Assembly: GCA_035399665.1 (NCBI GenBank)
Contig: DAOPJM010000011.1
Coordinates: forward strand, 1 to 48,596
Direction: 5' to 3'
DNA length: 48,596 nt
DNA from: DAOPJM01 sp035399665
Lineage (GTDB): Bacteria; Bacillota; Clostridia; Christensenellales; CAG-138
Part shown: positions 23,332-31,603 of the stretch, piece after piece
Numbering within the stretch: position 1 is the first letter of the stretch
Layout: each line of letters begins with the position of its first letter
Translations under genes and position numbers: made by a program
Notes under the pieces: model-generated
The model's database searches: none
The model's input: the letters and a program-made list of their open reading frames with translations, nothing else
Told to the model about the DNA's origin: nothing

Positions 23332-24660
23332 TTATGCGTTCAGCCTCTGCCAAAGCTCTGAGGAGCTTTCGCGGCACTTGGCCATGACTTCCTTTTCATC
23401 GACCGTAAGCAGCTGCCTGTCCTTCATCAGAACCTTGCCGTTGCAGATCGTGGTGACAACGCTCCTGCCGTTCATGCCGAACAGGATGTGCGAGTTGCAG
23501 TCGGGAGCGTTCATCGGGGTGAGCGGGTCGTAGTCGGTGACGATTATGTCGGCGTATGCGCCCGGCTCTATCACGCCCAAGGGGGCTTTGAAGTATCGAT
23601 TCGCAATGCGGGTATTGCCGCCAAAGAGCATGGAGGGAATCTCGCCCCACGCCACGGTGGGGTCTTTTAGGACGTGCTTGTGGATGATGTTGCCGACCTT
23701 GTAGCTTTCAAGCATATCGTTGGTATAGCCATCGGTGCCGAGACCCAGCAGAACGCCGCGCTTGAACATTTCAATAACGGGACCGCAGCCGACCGCGTTG
23801 CCCATGTTGGATTCGGGGTTGTGAACAACGGCGGTGTCGCTTCCGGAGAGGATGTCCATCTCCGCTTCGTCAATGTGGATGCAATGCACCGCAAGACTGC
23901 GCGGCCCCAAGACCCCAAGGTCAAAGAAGCGGGTTATGATGCGCTTGCCGTAGGTCTTGAGACAATGCTCCAAGTCGGAGGGGCCCTCGGCGCAGTGGAC
24001 GTGGAAGCCCGCCTCGGCTCCGCCGTTTGCAAGGCAGTCCTCAATGGTGCGGTCGGACACGGTAAACGAAGCGTGTAAGCCCATCATGCCCTTGAGCATA
24101 TCGGAATCGTCCGCGTTGGCGCGGTCAATCATGCGCTTGTTCTCCAGTATGCCCTGCATACGCTTTTCCTCGCCGTCACGGTCGGAGACCTCATAGCACA
24201 GCGACACGCGAAGCCCAAGCTCCTTTGCGGCGTCGGCAAGGGTGTCAAGGCTGTTTGGTATCTCGAAGTAGCTTGCGTGATGATCGAAGGTAGTGGTAAC
24301 GCCGTTCTTGACGGAATCGACGAATACGGCCATCGCTGACCAGTAGTCGTTTTCAAGGGTGAGCTTGCGGTCTATGCGCCACCACATTCCCTCCAGTATA
24401 TCGTTGAAATTCTTTGGATTGTAGCCCTTGAGGGAAAGTCCCCTCGCGAAGGCGCTGTAAATATGGTTATGGGTGTTGATAAGTCCGGGCATGATTACGC
24501 CGCCGTGAGCGTCAATGAACTCCGCGTCGGGGTACTTGGCTTTCATGGAACGTGAATCGCCGCACTCGACTATGTAGCGTCCGTCTGTCGCGACCGCGCC
24601 GTCCTCATAGTATTCCGCGCCGCTGCGGGTGATGAGCCTGCCGTTTCCGATAAGCAACAT
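23332..24660 (-). CDS. ssnA: Putative aminohydrolase SsnA
   Basis: 442-residue amidohydrolase, the same length as E. coli SsnA. Metal-site motifs are GLINTHNHIYS, FHVHCAEG, LAVHCIHIDE and GLGTDGYTNDM. The strings YNPKNFNDILEGMWWRIDRKL and GVTTTFDHHASY are characteristic of SsnA. SsnA accompanies ygfK and xanthine-dehydrogenase genes and is implicated in purine-ring catabolism; the exact reaction is not settled. First gene of the minus-strand purine group, driven from a promoter at 24695-24723 that diverges from serC. Confidence 0.93.
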   Translation of the reverse strand: MLLIGNGRLITRSGAEYYEDGAVATDGRYIVECGDSRSMKAKYPDAEFIDAHGGVIMPGLINTHNHIYSAFARGLSLKGYNPKNFNDILEGMWWRIDRKLTLENDYWSAMAVFVDSVKNGVTTTFDHHASYFEIPNSLDTLADAAKELGLRVSLCYEVSDRDGEEKRMQGILENKRMIDRANADDSDMLKGMMGLHASFTVSDRTIEDCLANGGAEAGFHVHCAEGPSDLEHCLKTYGKRIITRFFDLGVLGPRSLAVHCIHIDEAEMDILSGSDTAVVHNPESNMGNAVGCGPVIEMFKRGVLLGLGTDGYTNDMLESYKVGNIIHKHVLKDPTVAWGEIPSMLFGGNTRIANRYFKAPLGVIEPGAYADIIVTDYDPLTPMNAPDCNSHILFGMNGRSVVTTICNGKVLMKDRQLLTVDEKEVMAKCRESSSELWQRLNA

Positions 24661-24694
24661 AAATCAAAACCTCCGTTCGTAAGTTGTCATTTAC

Positions 24695-24723
24695 ATTATA
24701 TAGAAAATATACTTTTAGCGCAA
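24695..24723 (-). promoter_or_regulatory. Promoter of the ssnA(-ygfK-xdh-traX) unit
   Basis: Minus-strand TTGCGC (24718-24723), 17-base spacer, TATAAT (24695-24700). The surrounding AT-rich region holds direct repeats CTTTTAGC at 24712-24719 and 24742-24749, possible operator sites between the divergent ssnA and serC promoters. Confidence 0.6.
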
Positions 24724-24785
24724 TAGCAAAAAGCACAAAATCTTTTAGCAAAACAAAATATATTTTAGAATGAGGCTCAAAGGAA

Positions 24786-24814
24786 TTGATTTTTTGTAAA
24801 ACTTGCTCTACAAT
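24786..24814 (+). promoter_or_regulatory. Promoter of serC-serA
   Basis: TTGATT (24786-24791), 17-base spacer, TACAAT (24809-24814), about 56 bases before the serC ATG. Confidence 0.65.
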
Positions 24815-24870
24815 ACGGAGTGAAGAGATGAGCCTTTGGGCTAAATCCAAAAACAACAAAGGAGCGTAAT

Positions 24871-25950
24871 ATGGCATACGATCGCATTTACAATTTCTCA
24901 GCAGGCCCGTCCATGCTGCCCATTCCCGTTTTGGAATCTTGCAGGGATGATCTGATGAACTACAAGGGCTGCGGCATGAGCGTCATGGAGATGAGCCACC
25001 GCAGTAAGGTTTATGACGAGATTATTGTCGATGCTCAGAGGCTTCTGCGCGAGGTCATGGGCATCCCCGACAATTACAAGGTGCTGTTCCTTCAGGGCGG
25101 CGCGACTTTGCAGTTCGCCATGGTTCCCGCGAACCTCATGCGCACGGGCAAGGCCGACTATGTGAGGACGGGTTCGTTCTCCACCTCCGCTTCCAAGGAA
25201 GCGACCAAGTACGGCAAGGTCAACATCGCCGCGTCCACCGAGTCCGAGAAGTTCTCCCGCATCCCCGCGCAGGAGGAGCTGAAGCTCGATCCCGAGGCCG
25301 ACTATGTCCACATTTGCTTCAACAACACCATCTTTGGCAGCAAGTGGTCTTACATCCCCGACACCGGTGACGTTCCCCTTGTGGCGGATATGTCAAGCTG
25401 CATACTGTCCGAGCCTATCGATGTGAGCCGCTTTGGACTCATCTATGCGGGCGCACAGAAGAACATCGCTCCCGCGGGTCTGACTATTGTCATCGTCCGC
25501 GAGGACCTCTTAGGGTACGCTCCCGCGAATACCCCCATCATGCTCAACTACAAGACCATCGCCGACAAGGATTCCATGTACAACACCCCGCCCTGCTGGT
25601 CTATCTATGTCTGCAAGCTCGTGCTTGAGTACCTGCAGTCCATCGGCGGACTTGAGGAGATGCAGCGCCGCAATCAGGCTAAGGCCAAGCTGCTGTACGA
25701 CTATCTGGCCGAGAGCAAGATGTTCCACGCGCACGTTCAGGAGGGCAGCCGTTCTATGATGAACGTCACCTTCAGAAGCGGCAACGACGAAGTTGACGCG
25801 GCTGTCGCCAAGGAAGCCGCACAGCGCGGCATGAGCAACCTCAAGGGTCACCGCTCCGTCGGCGGCTTGAGAGCGTCCATCTACAACGCCATGCCTTATG
25901 AGGGCGTGGAAGCGCTCGTCGCCTTCCTCAAGGAAGTCGAAGCACGCTAA
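24871..25950 (+). CDS. serC: Phosphoserine aminotransferase SerC
   Basis: PLP-dependent class V aminotransferase converting 3-phosphohydroxypyruvate and glutamate to phosphoserine. The 359-residue protein starts MAYDRIYNFSAGPSMLP, the SerC hallmark. The PLP lysine is Lys197 in YAGAQKNIAPAG. HRSVGGLRASIYNAMP near the C terminus is also typical. Ribosome binding site AAAGGAGCG. serA follows after 21 bases, giving the two-gene core of serine synthesis. Its position next to the ssnA-ygfK unit may be coincidental or reflect shared one-carbon/amino-acid metabolism. Confidence 0.96.
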   Translation: MAYDRIYNFSAGPSMLPIPVLESCRDDLMNYKGCGMSVMEMSHRSKVYDEIIVDAQRLLREVMGIPDNYKVLFLQGGATLQFAMVPANLMRTGKADYVRTGSFSTSASKEATKYGKVNIAASTESEKFSRIPAQEELKLDPEADYVHICFNNTIFGSKWSYIPDTGDVPLVADMSSCILSEPIDVSRFGLIYAGAQKNIAPAGLTIVIVREDLLGYAPANTPIMLNYKTIADKDSMYNTPPCWSIYVCKLVLEYLQSIGGLEEMQRRNQAKAKLLYDYLAESKMFHAHVQEGSRSMMNVTFRSGNDEVDAAVAKEAAQRGMSNLKGHRSVGGLRASIYNAMPYEGVEALVAFLKEVEAR

Positions 25951-25971
25951 AAATTATTTAGGAGGTTTATC

Positions 25972-26886
25972 ATGATTCGTATACTTGCAACTGACGGAAT
26001 GGATAAGTCCGGAGTCAAGGCTCTTGAAGCCAAGGGCTGCGAGGTAGTCAGTCAATTCTATGAACCCGATGCGCTCTCAGAAGCCATAAAGGACTTTGAC
26101 GTAGTGGTCGTGCGTTCCGCAACCAAGATAAGGGTTCCCCAGATTGACGCGGCTGTTGAGGGCGGAAGGCTGAAGCTCGTCATCAGGGGCGGCGTAGGCG
26201 TGGATAATATCGACGTCAAGTACGCGGAGAGCCGCGGGCTGGTCGTTCGCAACACGCCAAGGGCGAGCTCCGACGCTGTGGCCGAGCTTGTGCTTGCACA
26301 TATGTTCTCCGTGGCGCGCTACATCTCAGTGGCGGGCTATACCATGCGCACAGGCGCTTGGGAGAAGAAGGCGTACAAGGGCTTTGAGCTTTCGGGCAAG
26401 ACCATAGGTATCATCGGATACGGCAGGATAGGTCAGGCCGTTGGCAGGCGCTGTCAGGCTTTGGGCATGAAGGTCTTGGCATATGATATCTTCAAGGTTG
26501 AGGGTATCGAGAACGAGAATATGCACTATGTTGAGATGGACGAGCTGCTTGCAAACTCCGACGTCATTTCCCTGCACATTCCCTCACTGCCCGGCAAGCC
26601 CATGGTCAACGCGGAGACCATCGCCAAGATGAAGGACGGCGTTGTGATAATCAACACCAGCAGGGGCACGAACATCGACGAACCCGCCCTGCTCGAAGCG
26701 ATAAAGAGCGGCAAGGTCTACGGCGCGGGTCTGGACGTTTGGGCGGAGGAGCCTTCCAAGGATTTGGAGCTTCTGAGCCATCCCAGAGTATCCTGCACAC
26801 CGCATATCGGCGCTTCCACCAACGAGGCGCAAAAGCGCATTGGCGCCGAGATTGTGGACATAATCAGCACATTCTACAATCTGTAA
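25972..26886 (+). CDS. serA: D-3-phosphoglycerate dehydrogenase, short form without ACT domain
   Basis: 304-residue NAD-dependent 2-hydroxyacid dehydrogenase. Rossmann motif GYGRIGQAVGRR, substrate-binding region GVGVDNIDVKYAE and the catalytic Arg/Glu/His sites (NTSRGTNIDE, VWAEEPS, TPHIGAST) are visible. The C-terminal regulatory and ACT domains of long SerA are absent, so serine feedback through an ACT domain is not expected. Pairing with serC supports the 3-phosphoglycerate assignment over other members of the superfamily. Ribosome binding site TTAGGAGG; a perfect terminator follows. Confidence 0.93.
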   Translation: MIRILATDGMDKSGVKALEAKGCEVVSQFYEPDALSEAIKDFDVVVVRSATKIRVPQIDAAVEGGRLKLVIRGGVGVDNIDVKYAESRGLVVRNTPRASSDAVAELVLAHMFSVARYISVAGYTMRTGAWEKKAYKGFELSGKTIGIIGYGRIGQAVGRRCQALGMKVLAYDIFKVEGIENENMHYVEMDELLANSDVISLHIPSLPGKPMVNAETIAKMKDGVVIINTSRGTNIDEPALLEAIKSGKVYGAGLDVWAEEPSKDLELLSHPRVSCTPHIGASTNEAQKRIGAEIVDIISTFYNL

Positions 26887-26898
26887 TATGCATTTTGG

Positions 26899-26930
26899 GG
26901 CTTCGCGGGCAAAACCGCGAAGCCTCTTTT
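26899..26930 (+). terminator. Rho-independent terminator of serC-serA
   Basis: GGCTTCGCGG (26899-26908) pairs perfectly with CCGCGAAGCC (26915-26924) around GCAAAA, followed by TCTTTT. It begins 12 bases after the serA stop. Confidence 0.9.
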
Positions 26931-26977
26931 AGTATTATTCACCCCGACGGGACGTAATAATGAATATGGAGGTAACG

Positions 26978-28930
26978 ATGGAAGGAACGGATCTGCATTA
27001 CCTGAATCTGTTGGCGCGGGAGTTTCCCACGCCGAGAGCCGTTTGCGCGGAGATAATCAACCTAAACGCCATTCTGAATCTGCCCAAGGGTACGGAGCAC
27101 TTCATGAGCGACATACACGGCGAGCATGAAGCCTTCCTGCACATTCTGAACAACGCCGCGGGAGCGGTTCACGAAAAGGTGGACTTCGTCTTTGAGAACA
27201 CATTAAGCCTCAGGGAACGCCGCTCACTCTGTGCGCTGATCTATTACCCGCGTGAGAAGCTCACGGCGATACGCGAGACTACCCCCGACCTTGACGATTG
27301 GTATCGCGTTACGCTGTACAGGCTCATTCAGATAGTGCGTTCTTCGTCGGCTAAGTTCTCACGCTCCAAGGTGAGAAAGGCTTTGCCCGCGGATTTCGCG
27401 TATATCATGGAGGAGCTTATCAACACCCATGACCTTGTAAACAAGGAGAAGTATTACGAGAATATCATCAGTGCGATAATCCAAACGGGCAGCGCCGAGG
27501 CTTTGATAATCGAGATGTGTACGCTTATTAAGCGCATTTTGGTAGACGTGCTGCATATCGTAGGCGATGTGTTCGACCGAGGCCCCCATGCCGACATCAT
27601 ACTTGATCATCTGATGAAGCATCATAATGTTGATATCCAATGGGGCAACCACGATGTGCTTTGGATGGGCGCGGCGGCGGGCAGCAGGGTCTGTGTCGCC
27701 GTGGCAATCAAGAACTGCATACAGTATGACAATATGGCCATGCTTGAAACGGGCTATGGCATAAACCTTTTGCCACTTGCCATCTTCGCGCAGGAGGTCT
27801 ACGGCGACGCCGAGGTGTTCAAGCCAAGAAAGCTCCCGAACGAGCGATTCAAGCCCAAGGACTATACGCTGTATTCAAGGATGCATAAGGCCATATGCGT
27901 AATACAGTTCAAGCTTGAGGGTCAGCTTGTGCAGCGGCGTCCGGAGCTTTTGATGCAGGACAGGGATATGCTGTCCCGCGTGAATTGGCAGGACGGCACG
28001 ATAGAGCTTGACGGCAAGGTCTACCCCTTGCGCGACACGGACTTTCCCACCATAGACCCCCTTGACCCCAACCGCTTGACCCCTGAGGAGGAAGCCTTAA
28101 TCGAGCAGCTCACGGACTCCTTCACCATGAGCGAGAAGCTTCAGGCGCATGTCGAGTTCCTCTATTCCGTGGGCGCGGTGTACAAGTGCTACAACGGCAA
28201 TCTGCTGTTCCACGGCTGCCTTCCGCTCAACGCGGACGGCAGCTATATGGAGTTCGAGTTCGAGGGCAGGAGCTATTCGGGCAGGCATCTCATGAACTAC
28301 TGCAACCGAACCGCAAGGAAGGGCTATTTCGAGCCTGAGGGCAGCGCTGAGCGCGAGTGGGGCAGGGACTTTCTGTGGTATCTGTGGTGCGGAAGAAATT
28401 CCCCCATATTCGGCAGGGACAGGATAACGACCTTTGAACGCACACTCGTAGAGGACGCGGCCACCCATCCGGAGCCAAAGAACGCCTACTTCAAGTATCG
28501 CGAGACCGAGGAGTTCTGCAAACGCCTGCTATTGGAGTTCGGGCTTGATAAACCGTGGAGCCTTATCGTCAACGGGCATATACCCGTCAAGGTGAAGGAC
28601 GGGGAGGACCCAAGGAAGGCGAACGGCAGGCTTGTCGTGATAGACGGCGGCTTTTGCAGGGCCTACCAAAAGCAGACGGGTATCGCGGGCTATACCATGT
28701 TCTTCAACTCATACGGCTTGAGGCTTGCCGCGCACGAACCCTTTACAACCTTGGAGGACGCGATAAACAACGAGACAGACATAAGCTCGCATATCTTCTT
28801 GGTTGAGAACCTTTCGCAGCGCGTGCTGGTGGGCGACATGGACAACGGAGAGGATATAAAAAATCAGATAAATGAGCTGGAACAGCTTCTGAACGCTTAC
28901 AGGGAAGGTCTTATAGTCCCGAAAAGCTGA
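26978..28930 (+). CDS. fbp: Fructose-1,6-bisphosphatase class III
   Basis: Gluconeogenic phosphatase of the Firmicutes-specific class III family (calcineurin-like metallophosphatase fold). The protein is about 650 residues, the usual length. Metal-binding motifs are FMSDIHGEHEAF, IVGDVFDRGPHAD and WGNHDVLWMGAAAG. Start placed at MEGTDLHYLNLL because GGAGGTAACG precedes it; an upstream in-frame ATG at 26960 would add six residues but has a poorer site. Separate unit after the serA terminator, closed by its own terminator. Confidence 0.95.
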   Translation: MEGTDLHYLNLLAREFPTPRAVCAEIINLNAILNLPKGTEHFMSDIHGEHEAFLHILNNAAGAVHEKVDFVFENTLSLRERRSLCALIYYPREKLTAIRETTPDLDDWYRVTLYRLIQIVRSSSAKFSRSKVRKALPADFAYIMEELINTHDLVNKEKYYENIISAIIQTGSAEALIIEMCTLIKRILVDVLHIVGDVFDRGPHADIILDHLMKHHNVDIQWGNHDVLWMGAAAGSRVCVAVAIKNCIQYDNMAMLETGYGINLLPLAIFAQEVYGDAEVFKPRKLPNERFKPKDYTLYSRMHKAICVIQFKLEGQLVQRRPELLMQDRDMLSRVNWQDGTIELDGKVYPLRDTDFPTIDPLDPNRLTPEEEALIEQLTDSFTMSEKLQAHVEFLYSVGAVYKCYNGNLLFHGCLPLNADGSYMEFEFEGRSYSGRHLMNYCNRTARKGYFEPEGSAEREWGRDFLWYLWCGRNSPIFGRDRITTFERTLVEDAATHPEPKNAYFKYRETEEFCKRLLLEFGLDKPWSLIVNGHIPVKVKDGEDPRKANGRLVVIDGGFCRAYQKQTGIAGYTMFFNSYGLRLAAHEPFTTLEDAINNETDISSHIFLVENLSQRVLVGDMDNGEDIKNQINELEQLLNAYREGLIVPKS

Positions 28931-28986
28931 AAGCCCTGTCCCGATCGATTAAGGACGAGGGCATTTGATAATCCGAGAGAGAATAA

Positions 28987-29023
28987 AAAGGGACCGCCCC
29001 ATAAATTCGGGGCAGTCCCTTTT
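28987..29023. terminator. Bidirectional terminator between fbp and the DUF1292 gene
   Basis: AAAGGGACCGCCCC and GGGGCAGTCCCTTT form a stem with one mismatch. The A run on the left and TTTT on the right allow termination of both convergent genes. Confidence 0.88.
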
Positions 29024-29034
29024 ATCGTTTTGCT

Positions 29035-29370
29035 TTACTCGTGGTGGTGGCAGCCGCAGTCGCAGTCGTCGCCGCACTCCTCGCAGTCGCAGTCTTCTTC
29101 GTCCATGAGCTGCTCTACAACCTTGATAAGCTCGTCAAGCTTGTCGTCGTCGGCGGGAACGAACTCCTCGATGACTTCCTTGGTCTCCTCATCCTCATGC
29201 TCCAAAATCTTCATGATGTAGCATTCGGTCTCGGCGTCGTCCTCGGAGGGCTCGGCGTCTACCAATACCGCGTAGGACTGATCCTCATGATCAAAGTAGT
29301 ATATTACTTCCAGTTCAAACTCATTGCCATTCTCATCGGAGAACACAACGATATCACGTTCTTCTTCCAT
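29035..29370 (-). CDS. DUF1292 protein with Cys/His-rich C-terminal tail
   Basis: 111-residue, very acidic protein. Residues 5-60 (IVVFSDENGNEFELEVIYYF and YAVLVDAE...CYIMKI) match DUF1292, a small Firmicutes family without known function. The last 20 residues contain five Cys and three His (DCDCEECGDDCDCGCHHHE), an extension that looks like a soft-metal binding site. It has a promoter TTGAAA-17-TAGAAT and a GAAGGAGC ribosome binding site. Often found beside mltG and yrrL in relatives; here it is isolated. Confidence 0.85.
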   Translation of the reverse strand: MEEERDIVVFSDENGNEFELEVIYYFDHEDQSYAVLVDAEPSEDDAETECYIMKILEHEDEETKEVIEEFVPADDDKLDELIKVVEQLMDEEDCDCEECGDDCDCGCHHHE

Positions 29371-29399
29371 TGTTTTGCTCCTTCTTCAAAGATACAGGT

Positions 29400-29428
29400 A
29401 TTCTACCCTACTTCGCGTCATATTTCAA
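29400..29428 (-). promoter_or_regulatory. Promoter of the DUF1292 gene
   Basis: Minus-strand TTGAAA (29423-29428), 17-base spacer, TAGAAT (29400-29405), about 30 bases before the ATG. Confidence 0.5.
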
Positions 29429-29519
29429 CACCTAAAAAACATATATAATGCAAGTTTTGGCAAAGCCTGAGTGACAAAACTGCAAATCTAAAAAATTTTG
29501 AGATACGCAAAAAAATATC

Positions 29520-29548
29520 TTGCTATTTTGGGCGATATTAGTTAGAAT
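29520..29548 (+). promoter_or_regulatory. Promoter of the yheO-like/ygeY/ygeW unit
   Basis: TTGCTA (29520-29525), 17-base spacer, TAGAAT (29543-29548), 17 bases before the regulator start. An inverted repeat GCAAAA...TTGC lies across the -35 region and could be an operator. Confidence 0.5.
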
Positions 29549-29565
29549 ATGATTGAGGTGACGAT

Positions 29566-30198
29566 ATGGACATAGATTTTTTCAAGAGGCTTGCAAGTTC
29601 GCTTGCACAGCAGTTCGGCGAGAACTGCGAGGTGCTGGTTCACGACCTTAGGGGCGGCGACCCTGAGCACACGATAGTAGCCATCGAGAATGGTCATGTT
29701 TCGCATCGTCAGGCGGGCGACGGGCCTTCGCGCATAGTGCTTCAGGCTATGAACGAAAAGGACCCCTCACAGCTTGAGGACAGGTCAGCCTATCTTCTAA
29801 AGACGCACGACGGCAGGATAGTCAAGTCAAGCACCATCTACATTCGCAACAGCGAGGGTAAAATAGACGGCATACTGTCGATTAACTACGACATCACCGA
29901 GCTTTTGATGGCGCAGAGGGCGATAGGCTCTTTGCTCAATCACAGCGAGGAGCAGAGGGTTCCCGCCAGAATTCCGCAGAACGTCAACGACTTGTTGGAT
30001 GATCTCATCGCGCAGTCGGTGCAGATCGCGGGCAAGCCCGTAGCCTTGATGACCAAGTCTGACAAAATCAAGGCGATTCACTTTCTCAACGACGCCGGAG
30101 CTTTCCTTGTCACCCGCAGCGGTGATAAGGTTTCCAAGTACTTCGGCATCAGCAAGTATACCCTGTATTCATACATCGACGCAAATATAGAGGACTGA
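29566..30198 (+). CDS. YheO-like PAS/HTH transcriptional regulator
   Basis: 210-residue protein. Residues about 5-115 match the YheO-type PAS domain (FGENCEVLVHDL, then LKTHDGRIVKSSTIYIRNSEGKIDGILSINYDI). The C-terminal 45 residues form the matching helix-turn-helix (FLVTRSGDKVSKYFGISKYTLYSYI). Relatives include E. coli YheO and DauR, which respond to small molecules such as D-amino acids. It is 13 bases upstream of ygeY on the same strand and so is the likely local regulator of ygeY-ygeW, perhaps of the divergent purine genes too. Ligand unknown. Confidence 0.85.
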   Translation: MDIDFFKRLASSLAQQFGENCEVLVHDLRGGDPEHTIVAIENGHVSHRQAGDGPSRIVLQAMNEKDPSQLEDRSAYLLKTHDGRIVKSSTIYIRNSEGKIDGILSINYDITELLMAQRAIGSLLNHSEEQRVPARIPQNVNDLLDDLIAQSVQIAGKPVALMTKSDKIKAIHFLNDAGAFLVTRSGDKVSKYFGISKYTLYSYIDANIED

Positions 30199-30211
30199 AA
30201 GGAGTTCTGTT

Positions 30212-31582
30212 ATGGATTACGAAAGGATCAAACAAACGGCGGAGGGCTATCTGGGCGACATGACCAAGTTTCTGCGTGACCTTATCGCCATACCGTCGGA
30301 GAGCTGCGACGAGGAGGGCGTTATTCGCCGCACCATCGACGAGATGAAGAAGTTAGGCTTTGACGAGGCGTACATCGACGGCGAGGGCAACGCTCTTGGG
30401 TTCATGGGCAAGGGCGACAAGATAATAGCCTTTGACGGACACATCGACACCGTGGGCATCGGCAACATCGCGAACTGGACGAGCGACCCTTACAAGGGCT
30501 ATGAGACCGACGAGATTATCTACGGCAGAGGCGGTTCCGATCAGGAGGGCGGCGTTGTCAGCGCGGTCTACGGCGCACGCATTATGAAGGACCTTGACCT
30601 CATCCCCGAAGGCTATCGCGTACTCGTAGTCGCTTCCGTACAGGAGGAGGACTGCGACGGACTTTGCTGGCAGTATATCTATAACGAGGACAAGATTGTC
30701 CCCGAATTCGTAGTTTCCACCGAGCCTACCGACGGCGGCATATATCGCGGTCACAGGGGCAGGATGGAGATTCGCGTTGACGTCAAGGGCGTATCCTGCC
30801 ATGGCAGCGCACCCGAGCGCGGCGACAACGCTATCTACAAGATGGCGGACATTCTGAGGGACGTTCGTTCGCTCAACGAGAACGACGCCGAGGACGGCGC
30901 CGAAATCAAGGGCCTTGTCAAGATGCTTGACCCGAAGTACAACCCTGAGCATTACGAGGACGCCCGCTTCTTAGGACGTGGTACCGTTACCTGCTCGCAG
31001 ATTTTCTACACCTCGCCGTCACGCTGCGCGGTTGCGGACTCCTGCGCCGTTTCGCTGGATCGCAGAATGACAGCGGGCGAGACCTGGGATTCATGCTTGG
31101 ATGAGATTCGCGCCCTGCCCGCCTGCAAGAAGTACGGCGACGACGTGAAGGTCTCCATGTATATGTACGACCGCCCCGCGTGGACGGAGCTTGTCTATGA
31201 GACCGAGTGCTACTTCCCGACATGGATCAACCGTGAGACCGCCGCCCACGTTCAGGCTTTGGCCGACGCGCACACGGCGCTGTACGGCAAGGAGCGCATA
31301 GGCGCCGAATCTGCGATGCATCTTCGCCACAGGCCGCTGATTGACAAGTGGACCTTCTCCACCAACGGCGTTTCCATACAGGGTCGTTACGGCATTCCGT
31401 GCGTCGGGTTCGGCCCGGGTGCGGAATCGCAGGCTCACGCCCCCAATGAGATTACATGGAAGCAGGACCTTGTGACCTGCGCCGCCGTGTATGCCCTCGT
31501 TCCCTCGATGTACAAGGCGGAGAACAAGACGGGCGACGTCGTTCAGTTCCGCGCCGGTACCACCAATAACAACATTCGCTGA
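30212..31582 (+). CDS. ygeY: YgeY family M20 metallohydrolase
   Basis: 456-residue member of the M20 peptidase/deacylase family, subgroup YgeY (often labelled selenium metabolism-linked hydrolase). Metal and catalytic motifs: FDGHIDTVGIG, GRGGSDQEGG, QEEDCDGLCW (Glu-Glu pair) and STEPTDGG. The dimerisation domain begins around GHRGRMEIRVDVKG. YgeY belongs to the gene set required for anaerobic urate/purine use in gut bacteria, presumably cleaving an amide or ureido intermediate; the substrate is not proven. Ribosome binding site AAAGGAG; ygeW follows after 21 bases. About 50 residues longer than my recollection of E. coli YgeY, with the extra mainly at the C terminus. Confidence 0.92.
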   Translation: MDYERIKQTAEGYLGDMTKFLRDLIAIPSESCDEEGVIRRTIDEMKKLGFDEAYIDGEGNALGFMGKGDKIIAFDGHIDTVGIGNIANWTSDPYKGYETDEIIYGRGGSDQEGGVVSAVYGARIMKDLDLIPEGYRVLVVASVQEEDCDGLCWQYIYNEDKIVPEFVVSTEPTDGGIYRGHRGRMEIRVDVKGVSCHGSAPERGDNAIYKMADILRDVRSLNENDAEDGAEIKGLVKMLDPKYNPEHYEDARFLGRGTVTCSQIFYTSPSRCAVADSCAVSLDRRMTAGETWDSCLDEIRALPACKKYGDDVKVSMYMYDRPAWTELVYETECYFPTWINRETAAHVQALADAHTALYGKERIGAESAMHLRHRPLIDKWTFSTNGVSIQGRYGIPCVGFGPGAESQAHAPNEITWKQDLVTCAAVYALVPSMYKAENKTGDVVQFRAGTTNNNIR

Positions 31583-31603
31583 AAGCAACGGAGGTTTTTT
31601 AGC

